Part shown: one piece after another, positions 15,944 through 25,313 of the stretch
Layout of the letters: each line of letters begins with the position of its first letter
Position numbering within the stretch: position 1 is the stretch's first letter
Assembly (NCBI GenBank): GCA_035699745.1
Contig: DASSPH010000048.1
Location: 1-64,000, forward strand
Direction of reading: 5' to 3'
Origin: Vicinamibacterales bacterium
GTDB lineage: Bacteria > Acidobacteriota > Vicinamibacteria > Vicinamibacterales > 2-12-FULL-66-21
Length of the DNA stretch: 64,000 nucleotides
Notes under the pieces: model-generated
The model's input: only the letters and a program-made list of their open reading frames with translations
What the model was told of the DNA's origin: nothing
The model's database searches: none
Program-made: the position numbers and the translations under genes

Positions 15944-17383
15944 CTACCGCTTCGAGAAGACGATGCCGCGGACGCGTCCGGCGTCGATGGTGAAGCCGGT
16001 CACGGTCCGCGCCGAGTCGCGCACGAACTTCACCGTATAGCTGCGGAAGCCGAAGTGATCGGTCGGCCCCTCCAACCGCAGCACCGACGGCGCCACATCC
16101 GTTTCGCGCTGCATCCACAACTCGTCGCCGCGCGCCGTGACGGTGAAGGTGGCATCGAGCTCCTCGCTGTGGAACGTTCCCGCATACGCGCGGTTCGCGG
16201 CGGCCGTGGTCGCATCCGGGACGCGTCCGATGATGCTGCCCGCCGCGCCCGCCGGCAGGCGCGGCGCCTCCGTTCTGCCGTCGAGGACGAGCGCGGCCAC
16301 TTGACGCGCCAGCGAGGCGGTCGACGCGGTCGCGGTGTTGCAGAGCAGCGCGACGGATGTCCGCGCCGCCGGCACGCGGAAGAGGTGGGCGCGATACCCG
16401 CCGAGCGAGCCGGAATGCTCGACGATCGCGCGTGCGCTCCATTCGCCGATCTGCAGGCCCCAGGCATAGGGCAGCGTCGTGCCGTCGTTCAGCGTGCCGC
16501 GGGTCTGGACCTGCGCGATCACGGCCGGGCCGCCGACCTTCGCCGTGTAGAAGTTCTCGTCCCACTTCAGCAGATCCGGAATGCTGGTGTACAGGCCGCC
16601 GGCGCCGGCGCGCTCGTTGATCGGCGTGTCCATCGTCCAGGCGCCGCTTCGTCCGCCGTAGCCGAGAGCGCGATGCGTGACGAGCCGGCGGGCGTCGGTA
16701 TGGAAGTGCGAGCTGGTCATGCCGAGCGGCTTGAAGATCTGCTCATCGGCGTACGCCGCGAACGGCGTGCCGGTGGCGCGCTCCACGATGGTCGCGAGCA
16801 GCGTGTAACCGGTATTGGAGTACAGGTACTCCGAGCCGGGTTCGAAGTTGAGCGCGTGCTGCCGCGCCGTGATCCGCAGCACCGCGCGGTTGTCCCACGC
16901 ATCCTCGTCGCGGCGGCCGGCGATCGCCAGCAGCGTGTTGTAATCACGCAGCCCGGCGGTGTGGTGCAGGAGATGCCGGATGCGGATCGCGTCGGCATAG
17001 GGCGGCAGCTCGGGCAGGTACTTCCGGATCGAGTCCTCGTAGGCCAGCTGCCCCCGGCTCATCGCCAGCGCCGCGGCGAACGCGGTGAACTGCTTCGATA
17101 CCGATCCCGCGTAGAACACCGATTCGGGTGTGATCGGCACGCCGTGCTCGAGCGAAGCCAGTCCGTAGCCGTTCGCGAACGCCATCGCGCCGTTCCGGAA
17201 CACGCCGACTGCGCACCCTGGTGATCCGCTCGCCGTCCACGGAGCGAAGATCGTGTCGATGGCCTCGCGCTGCTCGAGAACCGATGGCCGGCGTCCCGAC
17301 TCCGAGGCGATCTGGCGCGCGACGGCAGAAGCCGACGTGGCCGCGACGACGGTGACGCCGAGGATCAGCGCGCGAAGGCTCAT
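15944..17383 (-). CDS. Exported serine hydrolase, class C beta-lactamase fold
   Basis: A 479-residue secreted protein with a signal peptide (1-23). The penicillin-binding/class C fold shows all three motifs: Ser94-x-x-Lys97 (SVSK), Tyr188-Ser189-Asn190, and an HSGSLGG box in place of KTG. The C-terminal 130 residues form a lipocalin-like beta domain common in this group. Members are D-aminopeptidases, esterases or muropeptide-modifying enzymes rather than true beta-lactamases, and the substrate is not predictable. It overlaps the stop of the upstream EamA transporter gene by four bases (ATGA), suggesting that peptides or other products may be handled by both proteins, but that is inference. 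Confidence 0.88.
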   Translation of the reverse strand: MSLRALILGVTVVAATSASAVARQIASESGRRPSVLEQREAIDTIFAPWTASGSPGCAVGVFRNGAMAFANGYGLASLEHGVPITPESVFYAGSVSKQFTAFAAALAMSRGQLAYEDSIRKYLPELPPYADAIRIRHLLHHTAGLRDYNTLLAIAGRRDEDAWDNRAVLRITARQHALNFEPGSEYLYSNTGYTLLATIVERATGTPFAAYADEQIFKPLGMTSSHFHTDARRLVTHRALGYGGRSGAWTMDTPINERAGAGGLYTSIPDLLKWDENFYTAKVGGPAVIAQVQTRGTLNDGTTLPYAWGLQIGEWSARAIVEHSGSLGGYRAHLFRVPAARTSVALLCNTATASTASLARQVAALVLDGRTEAPRLPAGAAGSIIGRVPDATTAAANRAYAGTFHSEELDATFTVTARGDELWMQRETDVAPSVLRLEGPTDHFGFRSYTVKFVRDSARTVTGFTIDAGRVRGIVFSKR

Positions 17384-18267
17384 GGATGCTCTCCATCGCT
17401 CAGCGAGCGGCGGTCATCGCCGCGGTTCACCACGTAAATCCCCGCCAGCACCACCGCGCCGCCGGTGATCTGCGCCGGCGTCAATGGTTCGTCGAGCAGC
17501 AGCCAGGCGAGCGCCGCGGTGCAGGGCACCTGCGCCAGGAGCGCGACCGAGGTGATCGTGGCGGGCAGATGGCCGAGTGCGTAGACCAGCGCGAAGTAGG
17601 CGAACAACTGCGACACCAGACCGAGCGCGACCAGCACCGTCCACGTGCGCGGCGTGAACCCGCTGAGCGGCATCCCCATCGCCATGCAGACGGCGAGCAG
17701 CGACGCGACGCTGGCGGCGATGGTGACGGCGTTGAAGGTCAGCGTATCCATGGACGATCGCACGTGTTCGGTCACCACCATGTAGGCCGCGAAGAACGCA
17801 CTCGCCGCGATGGCGAGCAGATTGCCGGAGAGCGAGCCGCGCGCGGACCCGGGGTTCAGGCTGGCGCCGAGCACGAGCAGACATCCGCCGAGCGCCAGCG
17901 CCAGCCCGATCCAGAACGCCGCCCCGGGACGCCGGCGGAAGACGAGCCAGGTCAGGATGCCGACGAAGATCGGCGTGTTGTTGCCGAGGATCGCCGCGAC
18001 CGCCGCCTGCGAGCGCATGACCGCGGTGTTCCAGAGCGCCAGGTCGAGCGCGAAGAACACACCGCCGGCCACCGCGAACCAGAGCGCGCGGCGGCTCACC
18101 TGACGTGTCGACCCGCGCAGCGCCCGCCACGCGAACAGGACGAGCCCGGCCGTCAGCACGCGATAGAACGCCGACACCGGACCCGGCACGCCCGCCCAGC
18201 GAACGAAGATCGCGGACCACGCGATTCCCGACACCGCGAGCGCCAACGCGAAATAAGCGCGCAGCAC
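17380..18267 (-). CDS. EamA (DMT) family transporter
   Basis: A 295-residue integral membrane protein with about ten hydrophobic helices arranged as two EamA repeats (about 5-140 and 155-285). The first repeat has the AFYRVLTAGLVLFAWR segment and the second ends in LLLDEPLTPAQITGGAVVL, both typical of the drug/metabolite transporter superfamily. Substrate cannot be predicted. The apparent start is GTG 18267 with no Shine-Dalgarno, and the upstream bases grade into the heptamer repeat array. The stop overlaps the serine hydrolase start. Confidence 0.88.
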   Translation of the reverse strand: MLRAYFALALAVSGIAWSAIFVRWAGVPGPVSAFYRVLTAGLVLFAWRALRGSTRQVSRRALWFAVAGGVFFALDLALWNTAVMRSQAAVAAILGNNTPIFVGILTWLVFRRRPGAAFWIGLALALGGCLLVLGASLNPGSARGSLSGNLLAIAASAFFAAYMVVTEHVRSSMDTLTFNAVTIAASVASLLAVCMAMGMPLSGFTPRTWTVLVALGLVSQLFAYFALVYALGHLPATITSVALLAQVPCTAALAWLLLDEPLTPAQITGGAVVLAGIYVVNRGDDRRSLSDGEHP

Positions 18268-18284
18268 TCAGAACTCAGACGTCA

Positions 18285-18379
18285 GCACTGCGCACTCGCA
18301 CCGCGCACTCGCACTGCGCACTCGCACTGCGCACTGCGCACCGCGCACCGCGCACCGCGCACTGCGCACCGCGCACTGC
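18285..18379. repeat. Tandem array of GCACYGC heptamers
   Basis: Fourteen units in 95 bases: eleven heptamers (GCACTGC or GCACCGC) and three hexamers (GCACTC), without spacers. The array fills the gap between the start of the EamA gene and the 3' end of the tricorn-like gene, and its last base is also the last base of that gene's stop codon. Unit variants are interspersed, as expected of slipped-strand expansion. Confidence 0.9.
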
Positions 18380-21300
18380 TACCCCCCGCCCTTGCGCCTG
18401 CCGTGGGTCGGCGGCGGCGGCTCCGTCGTCATCCGCTGCACCGGCTTCTCCTTCAACAGGCGCATCGCTTCCGCGACGGCGCGTTCGAGCTGCGGATCGC
18501 GGCCGGCGATCACGTCCTTCGGCCAGTTCTCGACCTCGATGTCCGGCGGCACCCCTTCGTTCTCGAGCGCCCACTTGCCGCTGCGATCGAAGAAGCCGCC
18601 GCGCGGCGCGATCATCGATCCGCCGTCGATGAACGGCGGGGTGTCGGCCGTGTGCACCAGGCCGCCCCAGGTCCGCTTGCCGACCAGCGGCCCGATCTTG
18701 CGGCGGCTGAACATGTACGGCATCAAATCGCCGCCCGAGCCGGCCATTTCGTTGATGATCATCACCTTCGGCCCCCAGATCCCGGCCGCCGGACTGGTGA
18801 ACGGAACGCGATCGCCGGCGACGTTGTTGAAGTAGCCGTCGAAGTCGCGCGCCAGCCCGTCGATGATGTAGTCGGCTGCCGACCCGCCGCCGTTGAACCG
18901 CTCGTCGATCACCGCGCCCTTCTTGTCCTGCTGCGCGAAGTAGTAGCGGTTGAAGCTCGCGTAGCCCGGTTGACCGGTATTCGGCAGGTGCACGTAGGCG
19001 AGCTGCCCGTCGGACAGCTTGTCCACCAGGCGCCGGTTGCTCTCGACCCACGCACGCGTGCGCAGTGTCTGCTCGTTCGCGACCGGGATGACCGTGACCT
19101 GCCGCGCCCCCTCGAGCGCCGGCCGGCTGTTCACCGCGAGCACCGTCTGGCGGTTCGCCGTGCCGTCGAGCAGGCGATAGATGTTGTCGGGCGCCTTCAA
19201 CTCGATCCCGTTGATGGCGACGATGAAGTCGCCGGTGCTCACGTCGACGCCCGGCGCTGCGAGCGGCGCGCGCAGATCCGGGTTCCAGCTCTCGGTATCG
19301 TAGATGCGCGTGATCTTGTAGCGTCCCGACTCGATCGTGAAGTCGGCGCCGAGCAGGCCGCCGATCGACGGCGGCACGCCGGGCATCTCGCCGCCGCGGA
19401 CGTAGGAATGCCCGACGGCGAGCTCGGCGCCCATGTTGTCGAGGAGATAGTTCAAATCGGCACGATGGTTCACGAACGGCAGGAAGGCGCCGTACATCTC
19501 CCTCGCCTTCTTCCAGTCGGCGCCGTGCGCGTTGGTGACGTAGAGATAGTCGCGCTGGTTGCGCCAGCCCTCGTGGAAGATCTGCCGGAACTCCTCTTTC
19601 GGCTCGAGGTACATCCGCAGCGTCACGTTCAAGCGGCCCGCGCCGGCCTGCGGCGGATTGCGGTCTGCATCGACGAGGAACAGCCCCGTCGTCCCGCCGC
19701 CCGCGCCGGGGGCGCCGCGCCCGCCGCCGCGGCCGCCGCCGCCGCCGGTTCGATACAGCAGCTTGCGGCCGTCGGCGCTGACCGCGTAGTCCGCCGCGTT
19801 GGGCACGAACGTCGCCGCACGGCGGTCGCTCAGGCGGTAGCGCACGATGCTGCTGCCGCTCGCCCCCTCGTCGTCGCCGCCGGCCGTCGACTGCAGGTAG
19901 AAGACCGTCCCCGCCACACCGGCCTCGAGCTTCGAGTACTCGCGCGCCGGCACGCCGGGAATGGCGAGGATGCGGCGCGGCAGTCCGTCGAAATCGATCT
20001 GCACGGTGACCGGTCCGCGCGGCGCGCGATCCGCCTGCGTCGTGGATGCCGGCGGCTGCGCGTCGGGTGCCGTGTCAGCCGGCGTGTCCGCCGGCGCGCC
20101 GCCTCGCCCCTGGCCCGAGCCGCGGCCGCCGCGCCCTTGTCCCTGGCCCGGCGGCACATCGCCGCGGCCCGGCGCGAAGGTGATGCCGGAGTCCTCGTCG
20201 CTCTCGGGCAGCAGCGGGCTCGGCTCTCCCTTCTTCAGCACCGCCAGATACAGGCCGAACGTGGTGGTGTGGTCGTACGACGTCATGTCGAGCCACTGCG
20301 AGCGCATGCCGAAGTCGGTCGAGGCGAAAAACCACAGGTATTTGCCGCTCGCGTCGAAGACGGGCCACGTCGTATCGGCCAGGCCGTCGGTGACCTGCCT
20401 GACCTCGCCGGTGTCGGCGTTGCTGATGAAGATCGCCTTGTAGAGCGAATTCAGGTGGCTGGCGTAGGCGATCCACTTCGAGTCGGGGCTCCACGTCGGG
20501 TTCATCGTCCGCTGGGGCACCATCCAGGGATCGCGGCCGACGACCTTCGCTTTGCCGCTCTCGACGTCGAGCACCCAGAGCTTCAGGTTGGTGTCGGTGT
20601 AGAGAATCTTCTTCGCATCGGGCGACCACGCCGGCGTGTAGTAATGGGTCGGATTCTCCAGCGCGATCTCGCGCGGCGGCGACAGCCCGTCCTGCGCTTC
20701 GATCACCAGCTTGTACTCGCCGGACTTGTCGCTGAAGTACGACACGTACTTGCCGTCGGGCGACCACGCCGGGTCGCGATCCGCGGAGCCGCTGGAGTTG
20801 GAAAGGTTCCGAACGTCGCCCTTTTCCGCCGGCACCGTGAAGATCTCTCCGCGCGCTTCGAGAACCACGCGCTTGCCGGTCGGCGAGAGGCCGAGGTTCG
20901 ACATCCGGGCGGTCACGTCTTCCCAGCGCGGCATCATCCACGGAAAGTCGCCGTTGGCGGTGATGGTCACGGCTCTGGCGCGGCCGCTCTTCGGGTCGAG
21001 CTCGTGGATCACCCCGGCCTGCTCGAAGACTATCGTGCCGGCGCCGGCATCCATCGACTTGACGTCGAAGTCGGTGAACCTCGTCACCTGCGCGAGCTTC
21101 CTCGCTTTCGGGTCGAAGCTCCACACGTTCGACACGCCGTCGCGATCGGAGAGGAAGTAGACGACGTCGCCGACCCAGACCGGCTCCTTGTCGTTCGAAT
21201 CACTCCACGGCGGAGACACGAGATCGTAGGTCTTCAGATCCACGATCCAGACCGGACGGTTCTGTCCGCCGCGGTAATTGCGCCGCTCTTCGTCCCACGA

Positions 21301-21846
21301 GTTGTTCATCCGGTAGGCGACGTGCGTGCCGGACGGCGAGATCTTTCCCTGGTAGGCGCGCGGCAGCACCATCGGCTCCTCGACGCCGCCCTCCGCCGGC
21401 ACCGTCCAGAAGCGCGGCGCGGCGCTCGGCGCCGCCGTCGCGCGTCCCGACGCGAACACGATCGACCTGCCGTCCGGCATCCAGCCCTGAACGTTGTCGG
21501 CACCCGGATGCCACGTCAGCCGCTTCGGTTCGCCGCCGTCGGCGGCGACGACGTAGACGTCGGTGTTGCCGGCGTACTCGCCGCTGAAGGCAATCAGCCG
21601 TCCGTCCGGCGAGAAGTGCGGGTTCGTGGTCTGCCCCTGGAAGCTGGTGAGGCGGCGGGCCATCCCGCCGGTCCGTTCGACCGTCCAGATGTTGTTGGCG
21701 TACGCGAACGCGATGTGGGACGCGCTGACCGTCGGCATGCGCAGCAGCTTGGTCGGACCGCCGTTGGCCGCGGGCCGGCCGGCGAACGCCGTGACGACGA
21801 GCATGCCCGCCGCGCACACGGCGAGCAGCCGGGTCTCTTTCTTCAT
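18379..21846 (-). CDS. Tricorn-type S41 family serine protease, exported
   Basis: An 1155-residue secreted protease. A signal peptide (about 1-24) is followed by TolB/PD40-type propeller repeats (about 35-620, many FSPDGR and WSPDGK motifs). A PDZ-like segment (GVDVSTGDFIVAINGIEL) comes next, and then the S41 catalytic domain with the nucleophile in NEMAGSGGDLMPYMF. Tricorn proteases degrade oligopeptides to short fragments. The second ATG (21846) is chosen because GGGAGG lies exactly 6 bases before it; ATG 21852 falls at the ribosome site itself. Gly/Arg-rich loops interrupt the chain (about 560-600 and 695-720). It is divergent from the alpha/beta hydrolase gene. Confidence 0.9.
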   Translation of the reverse strand: MKKETRLLAVCAAGMLVVTAFAGRPAANGGPTKLLRMPTVSASHIAFAYANNIWTVERTGGMARRLTSFQGQTTNPHFSPDGRLIAFSGEYAGNTDVYVVAADGGEPKRLTWHPGADNVQGWMPDGRSIVFASGRATAAPSAAPRFWTVPAEGGVEEPMVLPRAYQGKISPSGTHVAYRMNNSWDEERRNYRGGQNRPVWIVDLKTYDLVSPPWSDSNDKEPVWVGDVVYFLSDRDGVSNVWSFDPKARKLAQVTRFTDFDVKSMDAGAGTIVFEQAGVIHELDPKSGRARAVTITANGDFPWMMPRWEDVTARMSNLGLSPTGKRVVLEARGEIFTVPAEKGDVRNLSNSSGSADRDPAWSPDGKYVSYFSDKSGEYKLVIEAQDGLSPPREIALENPTHYYTPAWSPDAKKILYTDTNLKLWVLDVESGKAKVVGRDPWMVPQRTMNPTWSPDSKWIAYASHLNSLYKAIFISNADTGEVRQVTDGLADTTWPVFDASGKYLWFFASTDFGMRSQWLDMTSYDHTTTFGLYLAVLKKGEPSPLLPESDEDSGITFAPGRGDVPPGQGQGRGGRGSGQGRGGAPADTPADTAPDAQPPASTTQADRAPRGPVTVQIDFDGLPRRILAIPGVPAREYSKLEAGVAGTVFYLQSTAGGDDEGASGSSIVRYRLSDRRAATFVPNAADYAVSADGRKLLYRTGGGGGRGGGRGAPGAGGGTTGLFLVDADRNPPQAGAGRLNVTLRMYLEPKEEFRQIFHEGWRNQRDYLYVTNAHGADWKKAREMYGAFLPFVNHRADLNYLLDNMGAELAVGHSYVRGGEMPGVPPSIGGLLGADFTIESGRYKITRIYDTESWNPDLRAPLAAPGVDVSTGDFIVAINGIELKAPDNIYRLLDGTANRQTVLAVNSRPALEGARQVTVIPVANEQTLRTRAWVESNRRLVDKLSDGQLAYVHLPNTGQPGYASFNRYYFAQQDKKGAVIDERFNGGGSAADYIIDGLARDFDGYFNNVAGDRVPFTSPAAGIWGPKVMIINEMAGSGGDLMPYMFSRRKIGPLVGKRTWGGLVHTADTPPFIDGGSMIAPRGGFFDRSGKWALENEGVPPDIEVENWPKDVIAGRDPQLERAVAEAMRLLKEKPVQRMTTEPPPPTHGRRKGGG

Positions 21847-21869
21847 GACCATCCTCCCCAGGGCCGGGG

Positions 21870-21879
21870 ATGGTACCAT
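21870..21879. promoter_or_regulatory. Palindrome ATGGTACCAT in a 45-base divergent promoter region
   Basis: This perfect 10-base palindrome presents TACCAT, a plausible -10 box, to both strands between the tricorn-like gene and the alpha/beta hydrolase. It could serve both promoters or be an operator. No other candidate promoter is visible in the short gap. Confidence 0.3.
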
Positions 21880-21891
21880 TCTTTGGTCACG

Positions 21892-22728
21892 ATGAAACGA
21901 CTGCTGGCCGGCGCGGCATTCATCGCGATCGCGGCGTACGGCGGCGCGATCGCCTGGCTCGTCGCCAACGAGACGGCGCTGATCTTCGAGAACCGCCACG
22001 CGCTCGGCGATCTGCGGCCGGCGAAACCCTACGAGGAGATCGACGCGCCGGTCGAGGGTGCGCAGCAGTCCCGCGCGCGCGCCTGGTTGATGCCGGGCAC
22101 CGGCGCCGCGCCGGCGGCGCCGTGGGTGATCTTCCTGCACGGCAACAGCGCCACCATCGCGAGCCGGATGAACATCCACCATTACGAGCGGCTGCGCGCG
22201 CTTGGCCTCAACGTGATGGCGCCCGAGTATCGCGGCTATGGCGGTCTCGGCGGCGAGCCGACCGAAGCGGGGCTGGCGGAGGACGCGCGCAACGCCTACG
22301 AACTGCTGCGGCGGCAGAAGAACGTCGCACCGGATCGCATCGTCATCTACGGCTGGTCCCTCGGGTCCGCCGTCGCCGTGACGCTGGCGTCGCAGGTCGA
22401 CGAGGGGGCGGTGGTGCTCGAAGGGGCGCCGGCGTCGATCGTCGACATCGGGTCGCAGCGCTATCCGTTCTTTCCGATCCGCTGGCTGATTCGCAACCCG
22501 TTCGAGTCGATCGCCCGCATCGCCCGCGTCGGCTCGCCGCTGCTGTTCCTGCACAGCCCCGAAGACGGCATCATTCCGATCGCCGAGGGACGGCGGCTGT
22601 TCGACGCCGCGCCGCCGCCGAAGCAGTTCGTCGAGGTCGCCGGCGGTCACATCTACGCCAGCGAGAAGGATCCCCGGTTCTTCACCGCCGTCGGCGCCTT
22701 TCTCCGCGCGCACCGGTTGCTGCCGTGA
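21892..22728 (+). CDS. Membrane-anchored alpha/beta hydrolase (BEM46/YfhR-like)
   Basis: 278 residues. An N-terminal hydrophobic helix (about 4-25) probably anchors the protein, followed by an alpha/beta-hydrolase domain. The oxyanion loop is FLHGNSAT, the nucleophile elbow GWSLGSA, the acid SPEDGIIP, and the late His is in GGHIYAS. These match BEM46-like serine hydrolases, whose natural substrates are poorly known. No Shine-Dalgarno is present. The stop overlaps the GTG start of ppc by four bases, an unexpected pairing with a central metabolic gene. Confidence 0.85.
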   Translation: MKRLLAGAAFIAIAAYGGAIAWLVANETALIFENRHALGDLRPAKPYEEIDAPVEGAQQSRARAWLMPGTGAAPAAPWVIFLHGNSATIASRMNIHHYERLRALGLNVMAPEYRGYGGLGGEPTEAGLAEDARNAYELLRRQKNVAPDRIVIYGWSLGSAVAVTLASQVDEGAVVLEGAPASIVDIGSQRYPFFPIRWLIRNPFESIARIARVGSPLLFLHSPEDGIIPIAEGRRLFDAAPPPKQFVEVAGGHIYASEKDPRFFTAVGAFLRAHRLLP

Positions 22729-25307
22729 CGGCGGACGACCCGCACCGCGCGCTCCGCGACGACGTGTCGATGCTGGGCGGCATGCTCGGCGACACGCTGA
22801 AGGCGCGTGAAGGGGACGCCGTGTTCGAAACGGTGGAAGCGGTGCGGCGGCTGGCGAAGGCGGCGCGCCAGCGCGACGATCACGCGGTCGGCGCGCTCGA
22901 AGCGCCGCTCCACGCGCTGCCGCTCTCGATGGCGGTGCCGGTCGCCCGCGCGTTCGCGCACTTCCTCTCGCTCGCCAACATCGCCGAGCAGCACCACCGC
23001 GTGCGGCGCCGGCGCGACTACCTCCGCGATCCGCGCCAACCGGCGCAGCCCGCGTCGTTCGCCGACGCGTTCGCGCGCCTCCGCGCGTCGGGCATCCCCG
23101 CCGGCGCGCTCTACGACGCGATCACGTCGATGCGCGTCGAGCTCGTGCTCACGGCCCATCCGACGACGATCACGCGGCGCACGCTGGCGGCGCTGCACAC
23201 GCGGATCGCCGACGCGCTGGCGCGGCAGGACCGGCCCGATCTCACGGTTCCCGAGCGGCAGGAGGTCGAGAACGATCTGCGCCGCGAGATCCTCGCGATG
23301 TGGGGCACGGAGGACCTCCGGGCGCGGCGTCCGACGCCGATGGAGGAGGTGCGGAGCGGGCTGTACATCTTCGAGCAGACGCTGTGGGAGGCGGTGCCGC
23401 GGTGCCTGCGCGCGCTCGACGCGGCGCTGCGCCAGGCCACCGGGCGCAGCCTGCCGCTCGACGCGGCGCCGTTGACGTTCGGCTCGTGGATCGGCGGCGA
23501 TCGCGACGGCAATCCGTCGATCACCCCCGACGTCACCCGGCAGGCGTGCCGCAGCGCCCGCGAGATCACCCTGGGACTCTACGCGCGCGACCTGGACGCG
23601 CTGCACGCCGAACTGCCGGTCACCGACGCCTCGCCGGAGCTGCGCGCGCACGCCGGGGACGCGCGCGAACCGTATCGCGAGGTGCTGCGGACGCTGCGCG
23701 TCGCGCTGCGCGCCGCCAGAACCGGCGGGAGCGCCGAGATCGATCTGGCGGGGCCGCTGCTCCTCTGCCATCGCTCGCTCGTGGACACGGGACAGGAGGC
23801 GCTCGCCGCCGGGCGGCTCACCGACGTGCTGCGCCGCGTCAGCGCGTTCGGTCCGTCGATCGTGCGGCTCGACATCCGTCAGCACGCCGCCCGCCATGCC
23901 GCCGCGATCGACGCCATCGCGCGCGCCCGCGGCGACGGGCCGTACCGCGAGTGGCCCGAAGCCGGGCGGCAGCAGTATCTCAGGCGCGCGATCGACACGC
24001 GCATGCCGATCCCCGACGGCATCGGGGATGCGGAGGTGCGCGAGGTGCTGGCCACCTTCGCGGCGATCGCCGGGATTCCCGCCAGCTCGCTCGGCGCCTA
24101 CATCGTCTCGATGACCGAAGCGCCGTCCGATCTGCTCGCGGTCGAATACCTGCAGGGCGCCTTTGGCGCCGCGCTCCCGGTCGTCCCCTTGTTCGAGGAG
24201 GTCGCCACGCTCGAACGCGCCGGCGAGACCATGCGCGAGGTGCTCGCCGGCCGGCGCGGCACGCAGCCGATCCAGGTGATGATCGGCTACTCGGACTCGG
24301 CCAAGGACGGCGGCCGTCTCGCCGCGAACTGGCAGTTGTACAAGGCGCAGGAGGGGGTGGTCGCGGCGGCGAACGAGGCGGGCGTCCCGCTGACGATCTT
24401 CCACGGCCGCGGCGGCAGCATCGGACGCGGCGGCGGACCGACGCGGCTGGCGATGGAGTCGCAGCCGCCCGGGTCGGTGAACGGCCGGCTGCGCGTGACG
24501 GTGCAGGGAGAAATGATCCAGGCGCAGTTCGGCCTGGCGGAGATCGCGCAGCGGACGCTCGAGGTCTACGCGACGTCGGCGCTCGAGGCGACGCTCGCGC
24601 CGCCGGCGCCGGTGCCGCCGGAATGGCGCGAGGCGATGCAACGGCTCGCCGATACCGCGCACGGCGTGTATCGCGAGGTGGTGTACGACGATCCGCGGTT
24701 CATCGACTATTTCCGCGCCGCCACACCGCAGCGCGAGGTCGGGCTGGCGCCGATCGGCAGCCGTCCGGCGCGGCGCGGCGGCGACGGGGGCGTCGAATCG
24801 CTCCGCGCGATTCCGTGGGTGTTCGCCTGGACGCAGACGCGCCTGCTGCTGCCCTCGTGGCTGGGCACCGGCGAGGCGCTGGACGCCGCGTTCGCGCGCG
24901 GCGAGCGCGAGCTGATCCGGCGCATGGCGCGCGAGTGGCCGTTCGCCCGCGCGACCCTTCGCCTGATCGAGACGGCGCTGGCGGAAGCCGAGCCGGCGAT
25001 CGCGGAAGCGTACGACCGCCGGCTGGTGCCGGACGATCTGAAGCCGCTGGGGGAACGTCTCCGGCAGCGCCTGGAACTGGCGACCGGGCGCGTGCTCGAG
25101 GCGCTCGGCGCACGCGAGCTGCTCGAGAACAACCAGGTGCTGCGGCGATCCATCGAGGTGCGCAATCCGTACGTCGACCCGATCAACGTCGTGCAGATCG
25201 CGCTCCTCGCCCGTCTGCGCGGCAGCGACGTCGTCCGCCGCGAGCTGTGGGACGCGTTTCTGGTGACGGTGAACGGAATCGCCGCGGGGATGCGGAACGT
25301 GGGATGA
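22725..25307 (+). CDS. ppc: Phosphoenolpyruvate carboxylase
   Basis: An 860-residue cytosolic enzyme that makes oxaloacetate from phosphoenolpyruvate and bicarbonate to refill the TCA cycle. Recognised motifs are VLTAHPTTI with catalytic His145, GSWIGGDRDGNP, GYSDSAKDGGR and FHGRGGSIGRGGGPT. The GTG start overlaps the previous stop (GTGA); ATG 22770 is an alternative that would lose 15 residues. Length suits a bacterial PEPC. Oddity: the chain ends in RNVG, whereas the family almost always ends in (Q/R)NTG, a tail that folds into the active site. ArfB follows six bases downstream. Confidence 0.96.
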   Translation: MTADDPHRALRDDVSMLGGMLGDTLKAREGDAVFETVEAVRRLAKAARQRDDHAVGALEAPLHALPLSMAVPVARAFAHFLSLANIAEQHHRVRRRRDYLRDPRQPAQPASFADAFARLRASGIPAGALYDAITSMRVELVLTAHPTTITRRTLAALHTRIADALARQDRPDLTVPERQEVENDLRREILAMWGTEDLRARRPTPMEEVRSGLYIFEQTLWEAVPRCLRALDAALRQATGRSLPLDAAPLTFGSWIGGDRDGNPSITPDVTRQACRSAREITLGLYARDLDALHAELPVTDASPELRAHAGDAREPYREVLRTLRVALRAARTGGSAEIDLAGPLLLCHRSLVDTGQEALAAGRLTDVLRRVSAFGPSIVRLDIRQHAARHAAAIDAIARARGDGPYREWPEAGRQQYLRRAIDTRMPIPDGIGDAEVREVLATFAAIAGIPASSLGAYIVSMTEAPSDLLAVEYLQGAFGAALPVVPLFEEVATLERAGETMREVLAGRRGTQPIQVMIGYSDSAKDGGRLAANWQLYKAQEGVVAAANEAGVPLTIFHGRGGSIGRGGGPTRLAMESQPPGSVNGRLRVTVQGEMIQAQFGLAEIAQRTLEVYATSALEATLAPPAPVPPEWREAMQRLADTAHGVYREVVYDDPRFIDYFRAATPQREVGLAPIGSRPARRGGDGGVESLRAIPWVFAWTQTRLLLPSWLGTGEALDAAFARGERELIRRMAREWPFARATLRLIETALAEAEPAIAEAYDRRLVPDDLKPLGERLRQRLELATGRVLEALGARELLENNQVLRRSIEVRNPYVDPINVVQIALLARLRGSDVVRRELWDAFLVTVNGIAAGMRNVG

Positions 25308-25313
25308 ACGCTG

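Noticed and set aside
15944-17383. Antibiotic-resistance beta-lactamase
   Set aside because: The KTG motif is replaced by HSG and a C-terminal lipocalin-like domain is present, as in peptidase/esterase members of the fold rather than true AmpC enzymes.
17386-22728. A 1780-codon open frame antisense to the EamA and tricorn-like genes
   Set aside because: High GC leaves long stop-free frames opposite real genes. The translated product is Arg/His/Ala-rich without domains, and only its last 278 codons (the alpha/beta hydrolase) are real.
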